A DNA stretch of 64,000 bases from JACCVL01 sp963704295. Its GTDB lineage: Bacteria > Actinomycetota > Actinomycetes > Propionibacteriales > Nocardioidaceae. The notes beneath the pieces are model-generated. The model saw only the letters and a list, made by a program, of their open reading frames with translations. It ran no database searches and was not told the DNA's origin. Positions 44,287 through 52,659 of this stretch are shown piece after piece. Location of the stretch: the NCBI GenBank assembly GCA_963704295.1, contig OY969884.1, forward strand, positions 1,178,001 to 1,242,000, read 5' to 3'. How positions within the stretch are numbered: the first letter of the stretch is position 1; every line of letters begins with the position of its first letter. The translations under genes and the position numbers were made by a program.

Positions 44287-45168
44287 ATGTCGCAGCACCC
44301 GTCCGGCTCGACCAGCGCCGTCGTCGACTGGTATGCCGCGCATGCCCGGGACCTGCCCTGGCGCCGGGGCGGGACAACCGCCTGGGGAGTGCTCGTCTCG
44401 GAGGTGATGCTGCAACAGACCCCCGTCGCGCGGGTCCGGCCGGTGTGGCAGGAGTGGATCGACCGCTGGCCCAGCGCTGCCGACCTGGCCGGCGCCACAC
44501 CCGGCGCCGCGGTGCGGGCGTGGGGCCGGCTGGGCTATCCGCGCCGGGCGCTCCGCCTGCACGAGTGCGCCACCGTGCTGGTGCGCGAGCACCGCGGTGA
44601 CGTGCCCTCCGACGTCCCCACCCTGCGCACGCTGCCGGGGGTCGGGGACTACACCGCGGGTGCGGTGGCCGCGTTCGCGTACGGCCGGCGAGCACTGGTG
44701 CTGGACACCAACGTGCGGCGGGTGCTCGGTCGATTGCTCCGATCCGAGGAGCAGCCGGCGACGGTGGCGGTGAGCGCGACCGAGCGGATCGCCCTCGACC
44801 GGCTGCTCCCGGTCGATCCTGCGCTGGCGGCCCGGTGGTCGGTCGCGGTGATGGAGCTGGGGGCGCTGGTGTGCACCGCGCGCGACCCGCGCTGCGGCGC
44901 CTGCCCGGTCGCCGGCAGCTGCACCTGGCTCGCCGCCGGTCGGCCCAGCGGCGAGCGCCCGGATCGACGCCAGCCGTATGCCGGCACCGACCGGCAGTGC
45001 CGCGGCCGGTTGCTCGCCGCGCTCCGCGCCAGCGCGGACCCAGTCCCGGCCGCCGCCCTGGTCACCGCGTGGGACGACGACGTGCAACGTGGCCGCGCGC
45101 TGGACTCACTGGTCGCCGACGGACTGGTCGAGCCGGTCGGTGACCAGCACTACGCCCTCCCCGGGTGA
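44287..45168 (+). CDS. mutY: A/G-specific adenine glycosylase MutY (short form)
   Basis: 293 residues. Removes adenine mispaired with 8-oxoguanine. Catalytic glutamate in VSEVMLQQTPV (Glu39), helix-hairpin-helix LPGVGDYTAGAVAAFA, catalytic aspartate in VLDTNVRR (Asp140). The 4Fe-4S cysteines are at 196, 203, 206 and 212 with canonical spacing. It stops at about 293 residues and lacks the C-terminal NUDIX-like 8-oxoG recognition domain of longer MutY proteins, a form I recall as frequent in actinobacteria. ATG at 44287 preferred over GTG codons upstream. Confidence 0.92.
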   Translation: MSQHPSGSTSAVVDWYAAHARDLPWRRGGTTAWGVLVSEVMLQQTPVARVRPVWQEWIDRWPSAADLAGATPGAAVRAWGRLGYPRRALRLHECATVLVREHRGDVPSDVPTLRTLPGVGDYTAGAVAAFAYGRRALVLDTNVRRVLGRLLRSEEQPATVAVSATERIALDRLLPVDPALAARWSVAVMELGALVCTARDPRCGACPVAGSCTWLAAGRPSGERPDRRQPYAGTDRQCRGRLLAALRASADPVPAAALVTAWDDDVQRGRALDSLVADGLVEPVGDQHYALPG

Positions 45169-45192
45169 CTCCCACTTCCCCGTCGCCGACGG

Positions 45193-45777
45193 TCAGCCAG
45201 GAGCTGGCTCGACGGCCAGCCGCTGCACGGTGTCGGCGAGGTCCCGGACGACCCGGTCGGTGGCGATCGTGTCTTCATCGACGGGCTGGTCCAGCCACAG
45301 CCCGAACAACGCCGCATCCACCAGCTCCCCGATCCGCCCGGCCCGGCGCGTCGGAACGCCGCTGCGGCCGAGAAACTCAGTGACCGAGCGGGTCCACGCC
45401 GCATTGGCCCGCCGGGCGGCACCCAGGTAGGGCTCGTCGCCGAGCAGGCCCAGCGCCGCCGACTGCGCGTAGACGCGCAGGCACCGGTCGACCACGGGCT
45501 GCTGCCACATCTGCCACAGCTCCAGGACGGCCGTCCGGCCGGAGCGGGCCGCTGGAAGCTGGTCCAGCACCGCGACCACCCGCTGGTTGCTGCGCTCGAT
45601 CACCTCGGCGACCAGCGCATCCTTGCTGCCGAAGTGGTAGACGAGCATCCGGTCGCTGGTGCCGAGCGCGGCGGCCAGCGGCCGCAGGCTCAACCCGGCG
45701 ATCCCGTGCTCGAGCACGTAGTCCGTCGCCTGATCGGCGAGCGCGTCGCGCCGCGTGACGCCCGGCGTCTCGGCCAA
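45193..45777 (-). CDS. TetR-family repressor of the SMR efflux gene
   Basis: 194 residues. DNA-binding domain: ATDYVLEHGIAGLSLRPLAAA and LGTSDRMLVYHFGSKDALVAEV. The rest is a typical helical ligand domain. It is divergent from the SMR gene with two palindromes in between, so it almost certainly represses that pump and itself. Confidence 0.88.
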   Translation of the reverse strand: MAETPGVTRRDALADQATDYVLEHGIAGLSLRPLAAALGTSDRMLVYHFGSKDALVAEVIERSNQRVVAVLDQLPAARSGRTAVLELWQMWQQPVVDRCLRVYAQSAALGLLGDEPYLGAARRANAAWTRSVTEFLGRSGVPTRRAGRIGELVDAALFGLWLDQPVDEDTIATDRVVRDLADTVQRLAVEPAPG

Positions 45778-45810
45778 CCCGCACTCTCCTCTTCCGACTT
45801 CCCTCGCCAG

Positions 45811-45852
45811 TGTAGCGAGTGCTACAGTGGGAGAGTGTAGCGACCGCTACAC
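45811..45852. promoter_or_regulatory. Two TetR-type operators between the repressor and SMR genes
   Basis: Operator 1 is TGTAGC-GAGT-GCTACA (45811-45826). Operator 2 is GTGTAGCG-AC-CGCTACAC (45835-45852), a perfect 8+2+8 palindrome. Centres are 25 bases apart. Both share the half site TGTAGCG and lie in the only spacer of the divergent pair. Confidence 0.75.
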
Positions 45853-45879
45853 CGCGGAAGGGACCGGAGGACATCCATC

Positions 45880-46206
45880 ATGCTCGTCGCGTCGGCGCTG
45901 CTGGCTCTCGCCATCGTCGTCGAGGTCGTGGCCACCGCGGCCCTGCCCCGGACCAGCGGCTTCACCAACCCGGCATGGACCGCGTTCGTGCTGGTCGGGT
46001 ACGCCGTGTCCATCTGGCTGCTGTCCAAGGTGGTCGAGACGATGCCGGTGTCGGTCACCTACGCGGTCTGGGCGGGGGCGGGAACCGCCCTGGTCGCCGC
46101 CATCGGCGTCGTCGTGCTGGGGGAGCACCTCGACACGGTGCGGGTCCTCGGCCTCACCGCGATCGTCGTGGGCGTCGTGTTGCTCAACGTGCAAGGCGCC
46201 CACTGA
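45880..46206 (+). CDS. Small multidrug resistance (SMR) efflux protein
   Basis: 108 residues, four membrane helices. The membrane-embedded glutamate in IVVEVVATAAL (position 15) binds protons and cations in this family, and the YAVWAGAGTALVA loop carries the conserved tryptophan. Works as a dimer exporting cationic compounds such as quaternary ammonium ions. Only one subunit gene is present, so a homodimer of the EmrE/QacE kind is likely. Confidence 0.9.
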   Translation: MLVASALLALAIVVEVVATAALPRTSGFTNPAWTAFVLVGYAVSIWLLSKVVETMPVSVTYAVWAGAGTALVAAIGVVVLGEHLDTVRVLGLTAIVVGVVLLNVQGAH

Positions 46207-46265
46207 CCGAGCACGGCGCCCGGCCGGGTCACTCGACCCGGCCGGGTCAATCGGCCCGACCGAGG

Positions 46266-48770
46266 TCACTCGGTGGTGCTGGGCTCCTCCACCGGTGGAA
46301 GATCGGGCAGCGTCTGCCGAGCCTCACCGCGGAACGTGAAGGTCGCGGTCGGTCCGTCCCCCTCCACGTCGACCAGGACCAGCTGGCCCGGGCGCACCTC
46401 GCCGTAGAGCAGCTTCTCGGCGAGGACGTCCTCGATCTCCCGCTGCAACGTGCGCCGCAGCGGCCGCGCGCCGAGCACCGGGTCGAAGCCGCGCTCGGCG
46501 AGCACCCGCTTGGCGTCGGCCGTCAGCTCGAGGACCATGTCCTTGTCCCGGAGCCGGCCCTCGACCGAGGCGAGCATCATGTCGACCATGGCGATGATCT
46601 CGTCCTGCGTCAGCGGCGGGAACACGATCATCTCGTCGACCCGGTTCAGGAACTCGGGACGGAAGTGCTGCCTCAGCTCCTCCGACACCTTCGCCTTCAT
46701 CCGATCGTAGGAACCGGCCAGGTCACCGACCTGGGCGAAGCCGAGGTTGACGCCCTTTGCGATGTCGCGGGTCCCGAGGTTCGTGGTCATGATGATGACG
46801 GTGTTCTTGAAGTCGATCACCCGACCCTGTGAATCGGTCAGCCGACCCTCCTCCAGGATCTGCAGCAGCGAGTTGAAGATGTCCGGGTGTGCCTTCTCCA
46901 CCTCGTCGAACAACACCACGGAGAACGGCTTTCGACGCACCTTCTCGGTGAGCTGGCCGCCCTCCTCATAACCGACGTAACCGGGCGGAGAGCCGAAAAG
47001 CCGTGAAACGGTGTGCTTCTCCGAGAATTCGCTCATGTCGAGCTGGATCAGCGCATCGTCCTCGCCGAACAGGAAGTTCGCCAGCGCCTTGGACAGCCAG
47101 GTCTTACCGACGCCCGACGGTCCGGCGAAGATGAACGAGCCGCCAGGTCGGCGCGGGTCCTTCAGGCCGGCCCTGGTGCGTCGGATCGCCCGGGACAGCG
47201 CCTTGATCGCCTCGTCCTGGCCGATCACCCGCTTGTGCAGCTCGTCTTCCATCTTGAGCAGCCGGGTGGACTCCTCCTCGGTCAGCTTGACGATCGGGAT
47301 GCCGGTCGAGTTCGCCAGCACCTCGGCGATCAGCTCCTCGTCGACTTCGGCCACGACGTCCATGTCGCCGGCCTTCCACTGCTTCTCCCGCTCGGACTTG
47401 GCGTGGATCAGCTTCTTCTCCTCGTCCCGCAGGGAGGCAGCCGCCTCGAAGTCCTGCGCGTCGATGGCCCCCTCCTTGCGGCGGCGGACGTCGGCGATCT
47501 TGTCGTCGAACTCCCGCAGGTCGGGCGGAGCGGTCATCCGTCGGATCCGGAGCCGGGCGCCCGCCTCGTCGATGAGGTCGATCGCCTTGTCGGGGAGGAA
47601 ACGGTCGGAGATGTAGCGGTCGGCAAGCGTCGCCGCACCGATCAGCGCCTCGTCGGTGATCGTCACCCGGTGGTGCGCCTCGTAGCGGTCCCGCAGCCCC
47701 TTCAACATCTCGATCGTGTGCGCGATCGACGGCTCGTTGACCTGGATCGGCTGGAACCGGCGCTCCAGGGCGGCGTCCTTCTCCAGGTGCTTGCGGTACT
47801 CGTCCAGCGTGGTGGCGCCGATCGTCTGCAGCTCACCGCGCGCCAGCATCGGCTTCAGGATGCTGGCCGCGTCGATCGCGCCCTCGGCCGCGCCGGCGCC
47901 GACAAGAGTGTGGATCTCGTCGATGAACAGCACGATGTCGCCCCGGGTGCGGATCTCCTTGAGGACCTTCTTCAACCGCTCCTCGAAGTCACCGCGGTAG
48001 CGCGATCCGGCCACGAGCGCACCGAGGTCGAGGGTGTAGATCTGCTTGTCCTTGAGCGTCTCGGGGACGTCGCCGCGGACGATGTCCTGCGCCAGGCCCT
48101 CCACGATCGTCGTCTTACCGACGCCGGGCTCACCGATGAGCACCGGGTTGTTCTTGGTGCGCCGCGACAGCACCTGCATGACCCGCTCGATCTCCTGCTC
48201 CCGGCCGATGACCGGGTCGAGCTTGCCCTCCCGGGCCCCCTGGGTGAGGTTCCGCCCGAACTGGTCCAGCACCAGCGAGCTGCTCGGCGCACCGGCCTCG
48301 CTGGGCGCACCCGCGCTGGCGGTCTCCTTGCCCTGGTAGCCGCTGAGCAGCTGGATCACCTGCTGGCGCACCCGGTTGAGGTCGGCGCCGAGCTTGACCA
48401 GGACTTGAGCGGCGACTCCCTCGCCCTCCCGGATCAGACCCAGCAGGATGTGCTCGGTCCCGATGTAGTTGTGGCCCAGTTGCAGCGCCTCTCGCAGGCT
48501 CAGCTCCAGCACCTTCTTCGCCCGCGGCGTGAACGGGATGTGCCCGCTGGGCGCCTGCTGGCCCTGCCCGATGATGTCCTCGACCTGGGCGCGAACCGCC
48601 TCGAGCGAGATCCCCAGGCTCTCCAGCGCCTTGGCCGCAACGCCCTCGCCCTCGTGGATCAGCCCAAGGAGGATGTGCTCGGTGCCGATGTAGTTGTGGC
48701 TGAGCATCCGGGCTTCTTCCTGAGCCAGGACGACAACCCGACGCGCGCGGTCGGTGAACCTCTCGAACAT
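46266..48770 (-). CDS. clpC: ATP-dependent Clp protease ATPase subunit ClpC
   Basis: 834-residue AAA+ unfoldase feeding ClpP. The N-domain is a double repeat (ARRVVVLAQEEARMLSHNYIG, then a second HNYIGTEHILLGLIREGEG). The first ATPase has Walker A GEPGVGKTTIVEGLAQ. The UVR/middle domain follows (DFEAAASLRDEEKKLIHAKS), then the second ATPase with Walker A GPSGVGKTWLSKAL and a ClpP-binding loop region. It is essential in mycobacteria (clpC1). A candidate ClgR box lies about 80 bases upstream. Confidence 0.97.
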   Translation of the reverse strand: MFERFTDRARRVVVLAQEEARMLSHNYIGTEHILLGLIHEGEGVAAKALESLGISLEAVRAQVEDIIGQGQQAPSGHIPFTPRAKKVLELSLREALQLGHNYIGTEHILLGLIREGEGVAAQVLVKLGADLNRVRQQVIQLLSGYQGKETASAGAPSEAGAPSSSLVLDQFGRNLTQGAREGKLDPVIGREQEIERVMQVLSRRTKNNPVLIGEPGVGKTTIVEGLAQDIVRGDVPETLKDKQIYTLDLGALVAGSRYRGDFEERLKKVLKEIRTRGDIVLFIDEIHTLVGAGAAEGAIDAASILKPMLARGELQTIGATTLDEYRKHLEKDAALERRFQPIQVNEPSIAHTIEMLKGLRDRYEAHHRVTITDEALIGAATLADRYISDRFLPDKAIDLIDEAGARLRIRRMTAPPDLREFDDKIADVRRRKEGAIDAQDFEAAASLRDEEKKLIHAKSEREKQWKAGDMDVVAEVDEELIAEVLANSTGIPIVKLTEEESTRLLKMEDELHKRVIGQDEAIKALSRAIRRTRAGLKDPRRPGGSFIFAGPSGVGKTWLSKALANFLFGEDDALIQLDMSEFSEKHTVSRLFGSPPGYVGYEEGGQLTEKVRRKPFSVVLFDEVEKAHPDIFNSLLQILEEGRLTDSQGRVIDFKNTVIIMTTNLGTRDIAKGVNLGFAQVGDLAGSYDRMKAKVSEELRQHFRPEFLNRVDEMIVFPPLTQDEIIAMVDMMLASVEGRLRDKDMVLELTADAKRVLAERGFDPVLGARPLRRTLQREIEDVLAEKLLYGEVRPGQLVLVDVEGDGPTATFTFRGEARQTLPDLPPVEEPSTTE

Positions 48771-48850
48771 CGCACCTCTCCTCGCTGGACCAACTGCCGC
48801 CCGGCGTCGCCGCCGGCCGGTAGCGGATGTCTGGCCATGTTAGTCGCGTT

Positions 48851-48864
48851 CGCTGACAACGTTC
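48851..48864. promoter_or_regulatory. Candidate ClgR operator upstream of clpC
   Basis: CGCTGACAACGTTC matches the actinobacterial ClgR pattern CGCYNANRGCG with one mismatch, and is followed by the expected WWS bases. It lies 81 bases before the clpC ATG. ClgR activates clp genes in Corynebacterium and Streptomyces. No clgR gene is in the window. Confidence 0.45.
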
Positions 48865-48916
48865 AGCCGACGGGTAGGTGTTCCGGATCGCGGTTCACCC
48901 GTGGCGAACGAGGCGC

Positions 48917-48943
48917 CGCCCCCGTGGCATGGGCACGGGGGCG
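48917..48943 (-). terminator. Perfect GC hairpin after lsr2
   Basis: CGCCCCCGTG (48917-48926) pairs completely with CACGGGGGCG (48934-48943) across a 7-base loop, starting 21 bases after the lsr2 stop. No U-tract follows on the transcribed strand. It separates lsr2 from clpC. Confidence 0.65.
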
Positions 48944-48964
48944 ACGCGGTCGGGTCGGTGGAGC

Positions 48965-49294
48965 TCAGTGCGCGGCGCGGTAGGCCTCCATCACGGTGCC
49001 GGAGACCCGGCCACGCTCGGAGACGTCGTGACCGTTCGCGCGGGCCCATTCGCGGACCGTCGCGGCGTCCGTGCCGCCGCGGCCCGAGCGGCCGGACCGC
49101 TTCCGCCCCTGGCCGCGGCCGGCGCCACGGCGGGCCTCGCTCACGTAGGGCGCGAACGTGTCGCGCAGCTTTTGCGCATTCTTCTTGGACAGGTCGATCT
49201 CGTAAGACACTCCGTCGAGACCGAACTGCACGGTTTCCTCGGCGGCGCCACCGTCAAGATCGTCGACCAAGATGACCTGAACCTTTTGTGCCAT
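48965..49294 (-). CDS. lsr2: Nucleoid-associated silencer Lsr2
   Basis: 109 residues. The N-terminal dimerisation domain begins MAQKVQVILVDDLDGGAAEE and includes VSYEIDLSKKNAQKLRDTFAPY. A Gly/Arg/Lys-rich linker follows (GAGRGQGRKRSGRSGRGG). The DNA-binding domain ends with the minor-groove hook RGR at 94-96 (VSERGRVSGTVMEAY). It is an H-NS analogue that binds AT-rich DNA. Its own upstream region is unusually AT-rich, so self-regulation is plausible. Confidence 0.97.
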   Translation of the reverse strand: MAQKVQVILVDDLDGGAAEETVQFGLDGVSYEIDLSKKNAQKLRDTFAPYVSEARRGAGRGQGRKRSGRSGRGGTDAATVREWARANGHDVSERGRVSGTVMEAYRAAH

Positions 49295-49417
49295 TGGAGC
49301 GGCCTGCCCTTCAGAGAATGCCCGCTAAGGCCGATGAGAAGTGATTACCGAAGAGTAGCAGCAACGATAATCCGACCGTTACCAGGCAATTCTCGGGCGG
49401 TTTTCTGCACGAAAGGT
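49295..49417 (-). promoter_or_regulatory. AT-enriched lsr2 upstream region
   Basis: This spacer between lysS and lsr2 is close to 50% A+T, far above its surroundings, and contains GATAATCC, GGCAATTCTC and GTTTTCTGC-like stretches. TAnnnT hexamers (TATCGT, TACTCT on the minus strand) are possible -10 boxes, but I cannot pair either with a convincing -35. It is the most AT-rich spot noticed in the window, as expected of a Lsr2 binding site. Confidence 0.5.
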
Positions 49418-50935
49418 TCACGCTTGGGGTCGGAGCAGCGGAAAGAGGATGGACTCGCGGATCCCGGTGCCCATGAGCAGCATCAGCAGCCGGTCCACCC
49501 CGAGACCCAGCCCGCCCGCCGGGGGCATCCCGTGCTCGAGGGCGCGAAGGAACACCTCGTCCACGTCGTTGGCCTCAGGGTCGCCGGCCGCGCCCTGCCG
49601 GGCCTGCTGCTCGAGTCGCTCCCGCTGCAGCACCGGGTCGTTCAGCTCGGAATACGCCGGTGCCAGCTCGACCCCGTTGATCACCAGGTCGAAGGCCTCG
49701 ACCAGTCCGGCCTCGCTCCGGTGCGCCTTCGCGAGCGGCTTGACCCGGGTGGGGAAGTCGCAGACGAAGGTCGGCTGGATCAGCGTCTCCTCGACCAACT
49801 GCTCGAACAGCTCGACCAGCACCTCCTCCGGCCCCCAGTGCTCGCGCAACTCCACGTCATGGGCGGCCGCACAGCGGCGCAGCGTGTCCACGTCGGTGTC
49901 GATGGTGACCTGCTGACCAACCGCCGCGCTGATCAGCTCGAGCAGCGTCGCTCGGCGCCACTCCCCCTCGAGGTCGATCCTGGTGCCGTTCCGAGCCGGC
50001 ACGACGGTCCGGCCCACCGCCCGAGCAGCCTCGACCACGAGGCTGCGGACCAGCTCCATCATCGACTCGTAGTCCCCGTATGCCTGGTAGGCCTCGAGCA
50101 TCATGAACTCGGCGTTGTGGGTGGAGTCGATGCCCTCGTTGCGGAAGGTCTTGCCGATCTCGTAGACCTGATCGACCCCGCCGACCAGCGCGCGCTTGAG
50201 GTCGAGCTCGAGCGCGATCCGGAGCAGCATGTCCTGGTCGAAGGCATTGAGGTGGGTGCGGAACGGCCGCGCGGCGGCCCCGCCGTTGGTCAGCTGGAGC
50301 ACCGGCGTCTCGACCTCCACGAAGCCACGGCCGTCCAGGGTGGCCCGCAGCGAGCGGAGCAGGGTCGCCTTCGCACGCACCATCTCCCGTGGCTCGGGGC
50401 GCAGGATCATGTCGAGATAGCGCAGCCGGACCCGGGCCTCGTCGGACAGCAGGTGATGGGCCGCCGGCAGCGGCCGCAGTGCCTTCGCGGCCATCTGCCA
50501 GGCGCGGGCCTGGACCGACAGCTCACCCCGGCGACTCATCACCACCTGGCCCTCGGCCGCCACGTGGTCGCCGATGTCGACGAGGGACTTGAGTGCGTCG
50601 AGCCGGTCCTGCCCGACGTCGGACAGCGAGACCATCACCTGCAGCTCGGTGCCGTCGCCCTCGCGCAGCCGGAGGAAGCACAGCTTCCCGGTGTTGCGGA
50701 GGAAGATCACCCGGCCGGCGACCGCCACCTCCTCATCGGTCTCGGCGCCGGGCTCGAGACCCGCCTGGTCGAAGCGGTCCCGCACCTCCCGCAGCGTCCG
50801 CGTGCGTGGCACGGCGATCGGGTAGGCCTGCGCGCCGGAGTCGACCAGCCGCTGCCGCTTGTCCCGACGCACCCGCTCCTGCTCGGACAGGTCGTCGGCA
50901 CCGTCGGGCTGGTCTTGCGGGTGGCGCTCGGTCAT
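49418..50935 (-). CDS. lysS: Lysyl-tRNA synthetase, class II
   Basis: 505 residues. The OB-fold anticodon domain (about 65-170) contains VAVAGRVIFLRNTGKLCFLRL. Class II motif 1 is in RGFVEVETPVLQ, motif 2 in YEIGKTFRNEGIDSTHNAEFMMLE, motif 3 in GGLGLGVDRLLMLL. ATG at 50935 begins a short acidic leader typical of LysS; the longer frame upstream is spurious. No MprF-like membrane domain, so this is the housekeeping enzyme. Confidence 0.95.
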   Translation of the reverse strand: MTERHPQDQPDGADDLSEQERVRRDKRQRLVDSGAQAYPIAVPRTRTLREVRDRFDQAGLEPGAETDEEVAVAGRVIFLRNTGKLCFLRLREGDGTELQVMVSLSDVGQDRLDALKSLVDIGDHVAAEGQVVMSRRGELSVQARAWQMAAKALRPLPAAHHLLSDEARVRLRYLDMILRPEPREMVRAKATLLRSLRATLDGRGFVEVETPVLQLTNGGAAARPFRTHLNAFDQDMLLRIALELDLKRALVGGVDQVYEIGKTFRNEGIDSTHNAEFMMLEAYQAYGDYESMMELVRSLVVEAARAVGRTVVPARNGTRIDLEGEWRRATLLELISAAVGQQVTIDTDVDTLRRCAAAHDVELREHWGPEEVLVELFEQLVEETLIQPTFVCDFPTRVKPLAKAHRSEAGLVEAFDLVINGVELAPAYSELNDPVLQRERLEQQARQGAAGDPEANDVDEVFLRALEHGMPPAGGLGLGVDRLLMLLMGTGIRESILFPLLRPQA

Positions 50936-50988
50936 GGCGCACAAGGCTAGGTCCAGCGGCCACCGGCGGGGGTGCGGGGACCGGCAGG

Positions 50989-51792
50989 TCAACAGTTCCG
51001 CTCGAAGACCAGCCGCAGCCCGATCAGTGTGAGGGCCGGCTCGTGCTCGTCGACCTGGGTGCACTCGGCGATCACGACCGGAGCCAACCCACCGGTGGCG
51101 ACGACCGTCACCGCGGACCGAGGAAGACCCAGCTCGCGCACCATCCGCGAGACGACTCCGTCGATCTGTCCGGCGAAGCCGAACACGGCACCGGACTGCA
51201 GCGCCTCGACCGTGTTCTTGGCGATCACCGACCGCGGCCGGGTCACCTCGACCCGGCGCAGCTGGGCTCCTCGACGGCCCAGCGCCTCGAGCGAGATCTC
51301 CAGCCCGGGGGCGATGGCGCCGCCGACGTACTCACCACGCTCACTGACCACGTCGAAGGTGGTCGCGGTGCCGACGTCGACGACGATCGCCGGACCTCCG
51401 TAGAGCGTGGCGGCCGCCAGCGCGTTGACGATCCGGTCCGTGCCGACCTCCTTCGGGTTGTCCATGTGCACGGGGACCCCGGTGCGGACTCCCGCCTCCA
51501 CGACCAGGTGCGGGACGGTGCCGAAGGACAGCTCGAGCACCTGCCGGATCTCGTGCAGGACCATGGGCACGGTGGAGCAGACCGCGATCCCGGTCGCGGG
51601 CAGGCCGTCGTGGTCGAGCCCGGTTGCGTCGTACGGCTCGCCGACCTCGCGCAGCAGACCGCGCAACAAAACCATCCACTCGTCGGCCGTGCGCCGCTCC
51701 TCGGTGGCGACGTGCCAGGTGCGGACCAGCCGGTCGTCGTCGAACAGGCCCAGTGCCGTCCGGCTGTTCCCGACGTCGACACACAGCAGCAT
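50989..51792 (-). CDS. coaX: Type III pantothenate kinase
   Basis: 267 residues of the ASKHA fold, phosphorylating pantothenate at the start of CoA synthesis. MLLCVDVGNSRTALGLFDDD carries the phosphate-1 motif, AIVVDVGTATTFDVV phosphate-2, and VGTDRIVNALAAATL is the family block. Sits directly after panC with 15 bases between, where mycobacteria, from memory, also have panD; panD is missing here. Confidence 0.94.
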   Translation of the reverse strand: MLLCVDVGNSRTALGLFDDDRLVRTWHVATEERRTADEWMVLLRGLLREVGEPYDATGLDHDGLPATGIAVCSTVPMVLHEIRQVLELSFGTVPHLVVEAGVRTGVPVHMDNPKEVGTDRIVNALAAATLYGGPAIVVDVGTATTFDVVSERGEYVGGAIAPGLEISLEALGRRGAQLRRVEVTRPRSVIAKNTVEALQSGAVFGFAGQIDGVVSRMVRELGLPRSAVTVVATGGLAPVVIAECTQVDEHEPALTLIGLRLVFERNC

Positions 51793-51807
51793 GGTCGGCT
51801 CCCCTCG

Positions 51808-52659
51808 TCAGCCGGTGCCCAGCACGACGGCGGTGTTGTCGATCAGCCGGGTCCGGCCGACCCGGGCAGCGACCAGCAGTCGAGCCGGTCCCGCCGTCGG
51901 TGCCGGTCCCAGCTCAGGGTCGGTGACTCGGACGTAGTCCGTCGTGAGACCCGGGGTCTCCGCCAGGAGGTGGGCGGCGGCCGCGCCGACCGCGTCGGCT
52001 CCGTCCCCGGCTCGGGCACACCCCTCCCGCAGCGCCGCGGGCAGGGCGCACGCAGTGCGCCGCTCGTCGGCGTCGAGGTAGGCGTTCCGCGACGACAGCG
52101 CCAACCCGTCGCTGTCGCGGACGATCGGTTCCCCGACCACACGGACCGGTAGGCACAGGTCGCGGGTCAGGTGCCGCACCAGCACCAGTTGCTGGTAGTC
52201 CTTCTCCCCGAAGACGGCCACGTCGGGCCGGACCAGGCCGAACAGCTTGGCCACCACGGTGAGCACACCGCGGAAGTGCGTCGGGCGCACCACTCCCTCC
52301 AGCTCGGAGCCGAGCGGACCCGGGTCGACGGTGATGCCGGCACCGGGTCCTTCGGGATAGACCTCGTGCACCTCCGGCACGAAGACGGCGTCCACTCCGT
52401 GCTGGGCGGCCACCGCGACGTCGGCCGCCAGCGTGCGCGGGTAGCGCTCGAGATCCTCGTCCGGCCCGAACTGGGTGGGGTTCACGAACACCGAGGCGAC
52501 GACGACCGCGGCCTCTTCCCTGGCCCGGCGCAGCAGCGCCTCGTGGCCGGCGTGCAGCGCGCCCATGGTCGGGACGAGCGCGATCCGGCTGCGCATCGCC
52601 CGGTGGGCCGACAGCGCGGAGTCCAGATCCAGCCGCGTTCGGGTCAGGACGGGCCGCAT
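51808..52659 (-). CDS. panC: Pantothenate synthetase
   Basis: 283 residues, joining pantoate and beta-alanine with ATP. The HxGH adenylylation motif is in PTMGALHAGHEALLRRA. VFVNPTQFGPDEDLERYPR and FGEKDYQQLVLVRHL are diagnostic, and the KMSKS-like motif is LALSSRNAYLD. The ATG overlaps the DUF2520 stop as TGATG. Confidence 0.95.
   Translation of the reverse strand: MRPVLTRTRLDLDSALSAHRAMRSRIALVPTMGALHAGHEALLRRAREEAAVVVASVFVNPTQFGPDEDLERYPRTLAADVAVAAQHGVDAVFVPEVHEVYPEGPGAGITVDPGPLGSELEGVVRPTHFRGVLTVVAKLFGLVRPDVAVFGEKDYQQLVLVRHLTRDLCLPVRVVGEPIVRDSDGLALSSRNAYLDADERRTACALPAALREGCARAGDGADAVGAAAAHLLAETPGLTTDYVRVTDPELGPAPTAGPARLLVAARVGRTRLIDNTAVVLGTG

Noticed and set aside
47013..48983. 656-residue + strand open frame opposite clpC
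   Set aside because: Mirror of ClpC codons; ClpC is certain.
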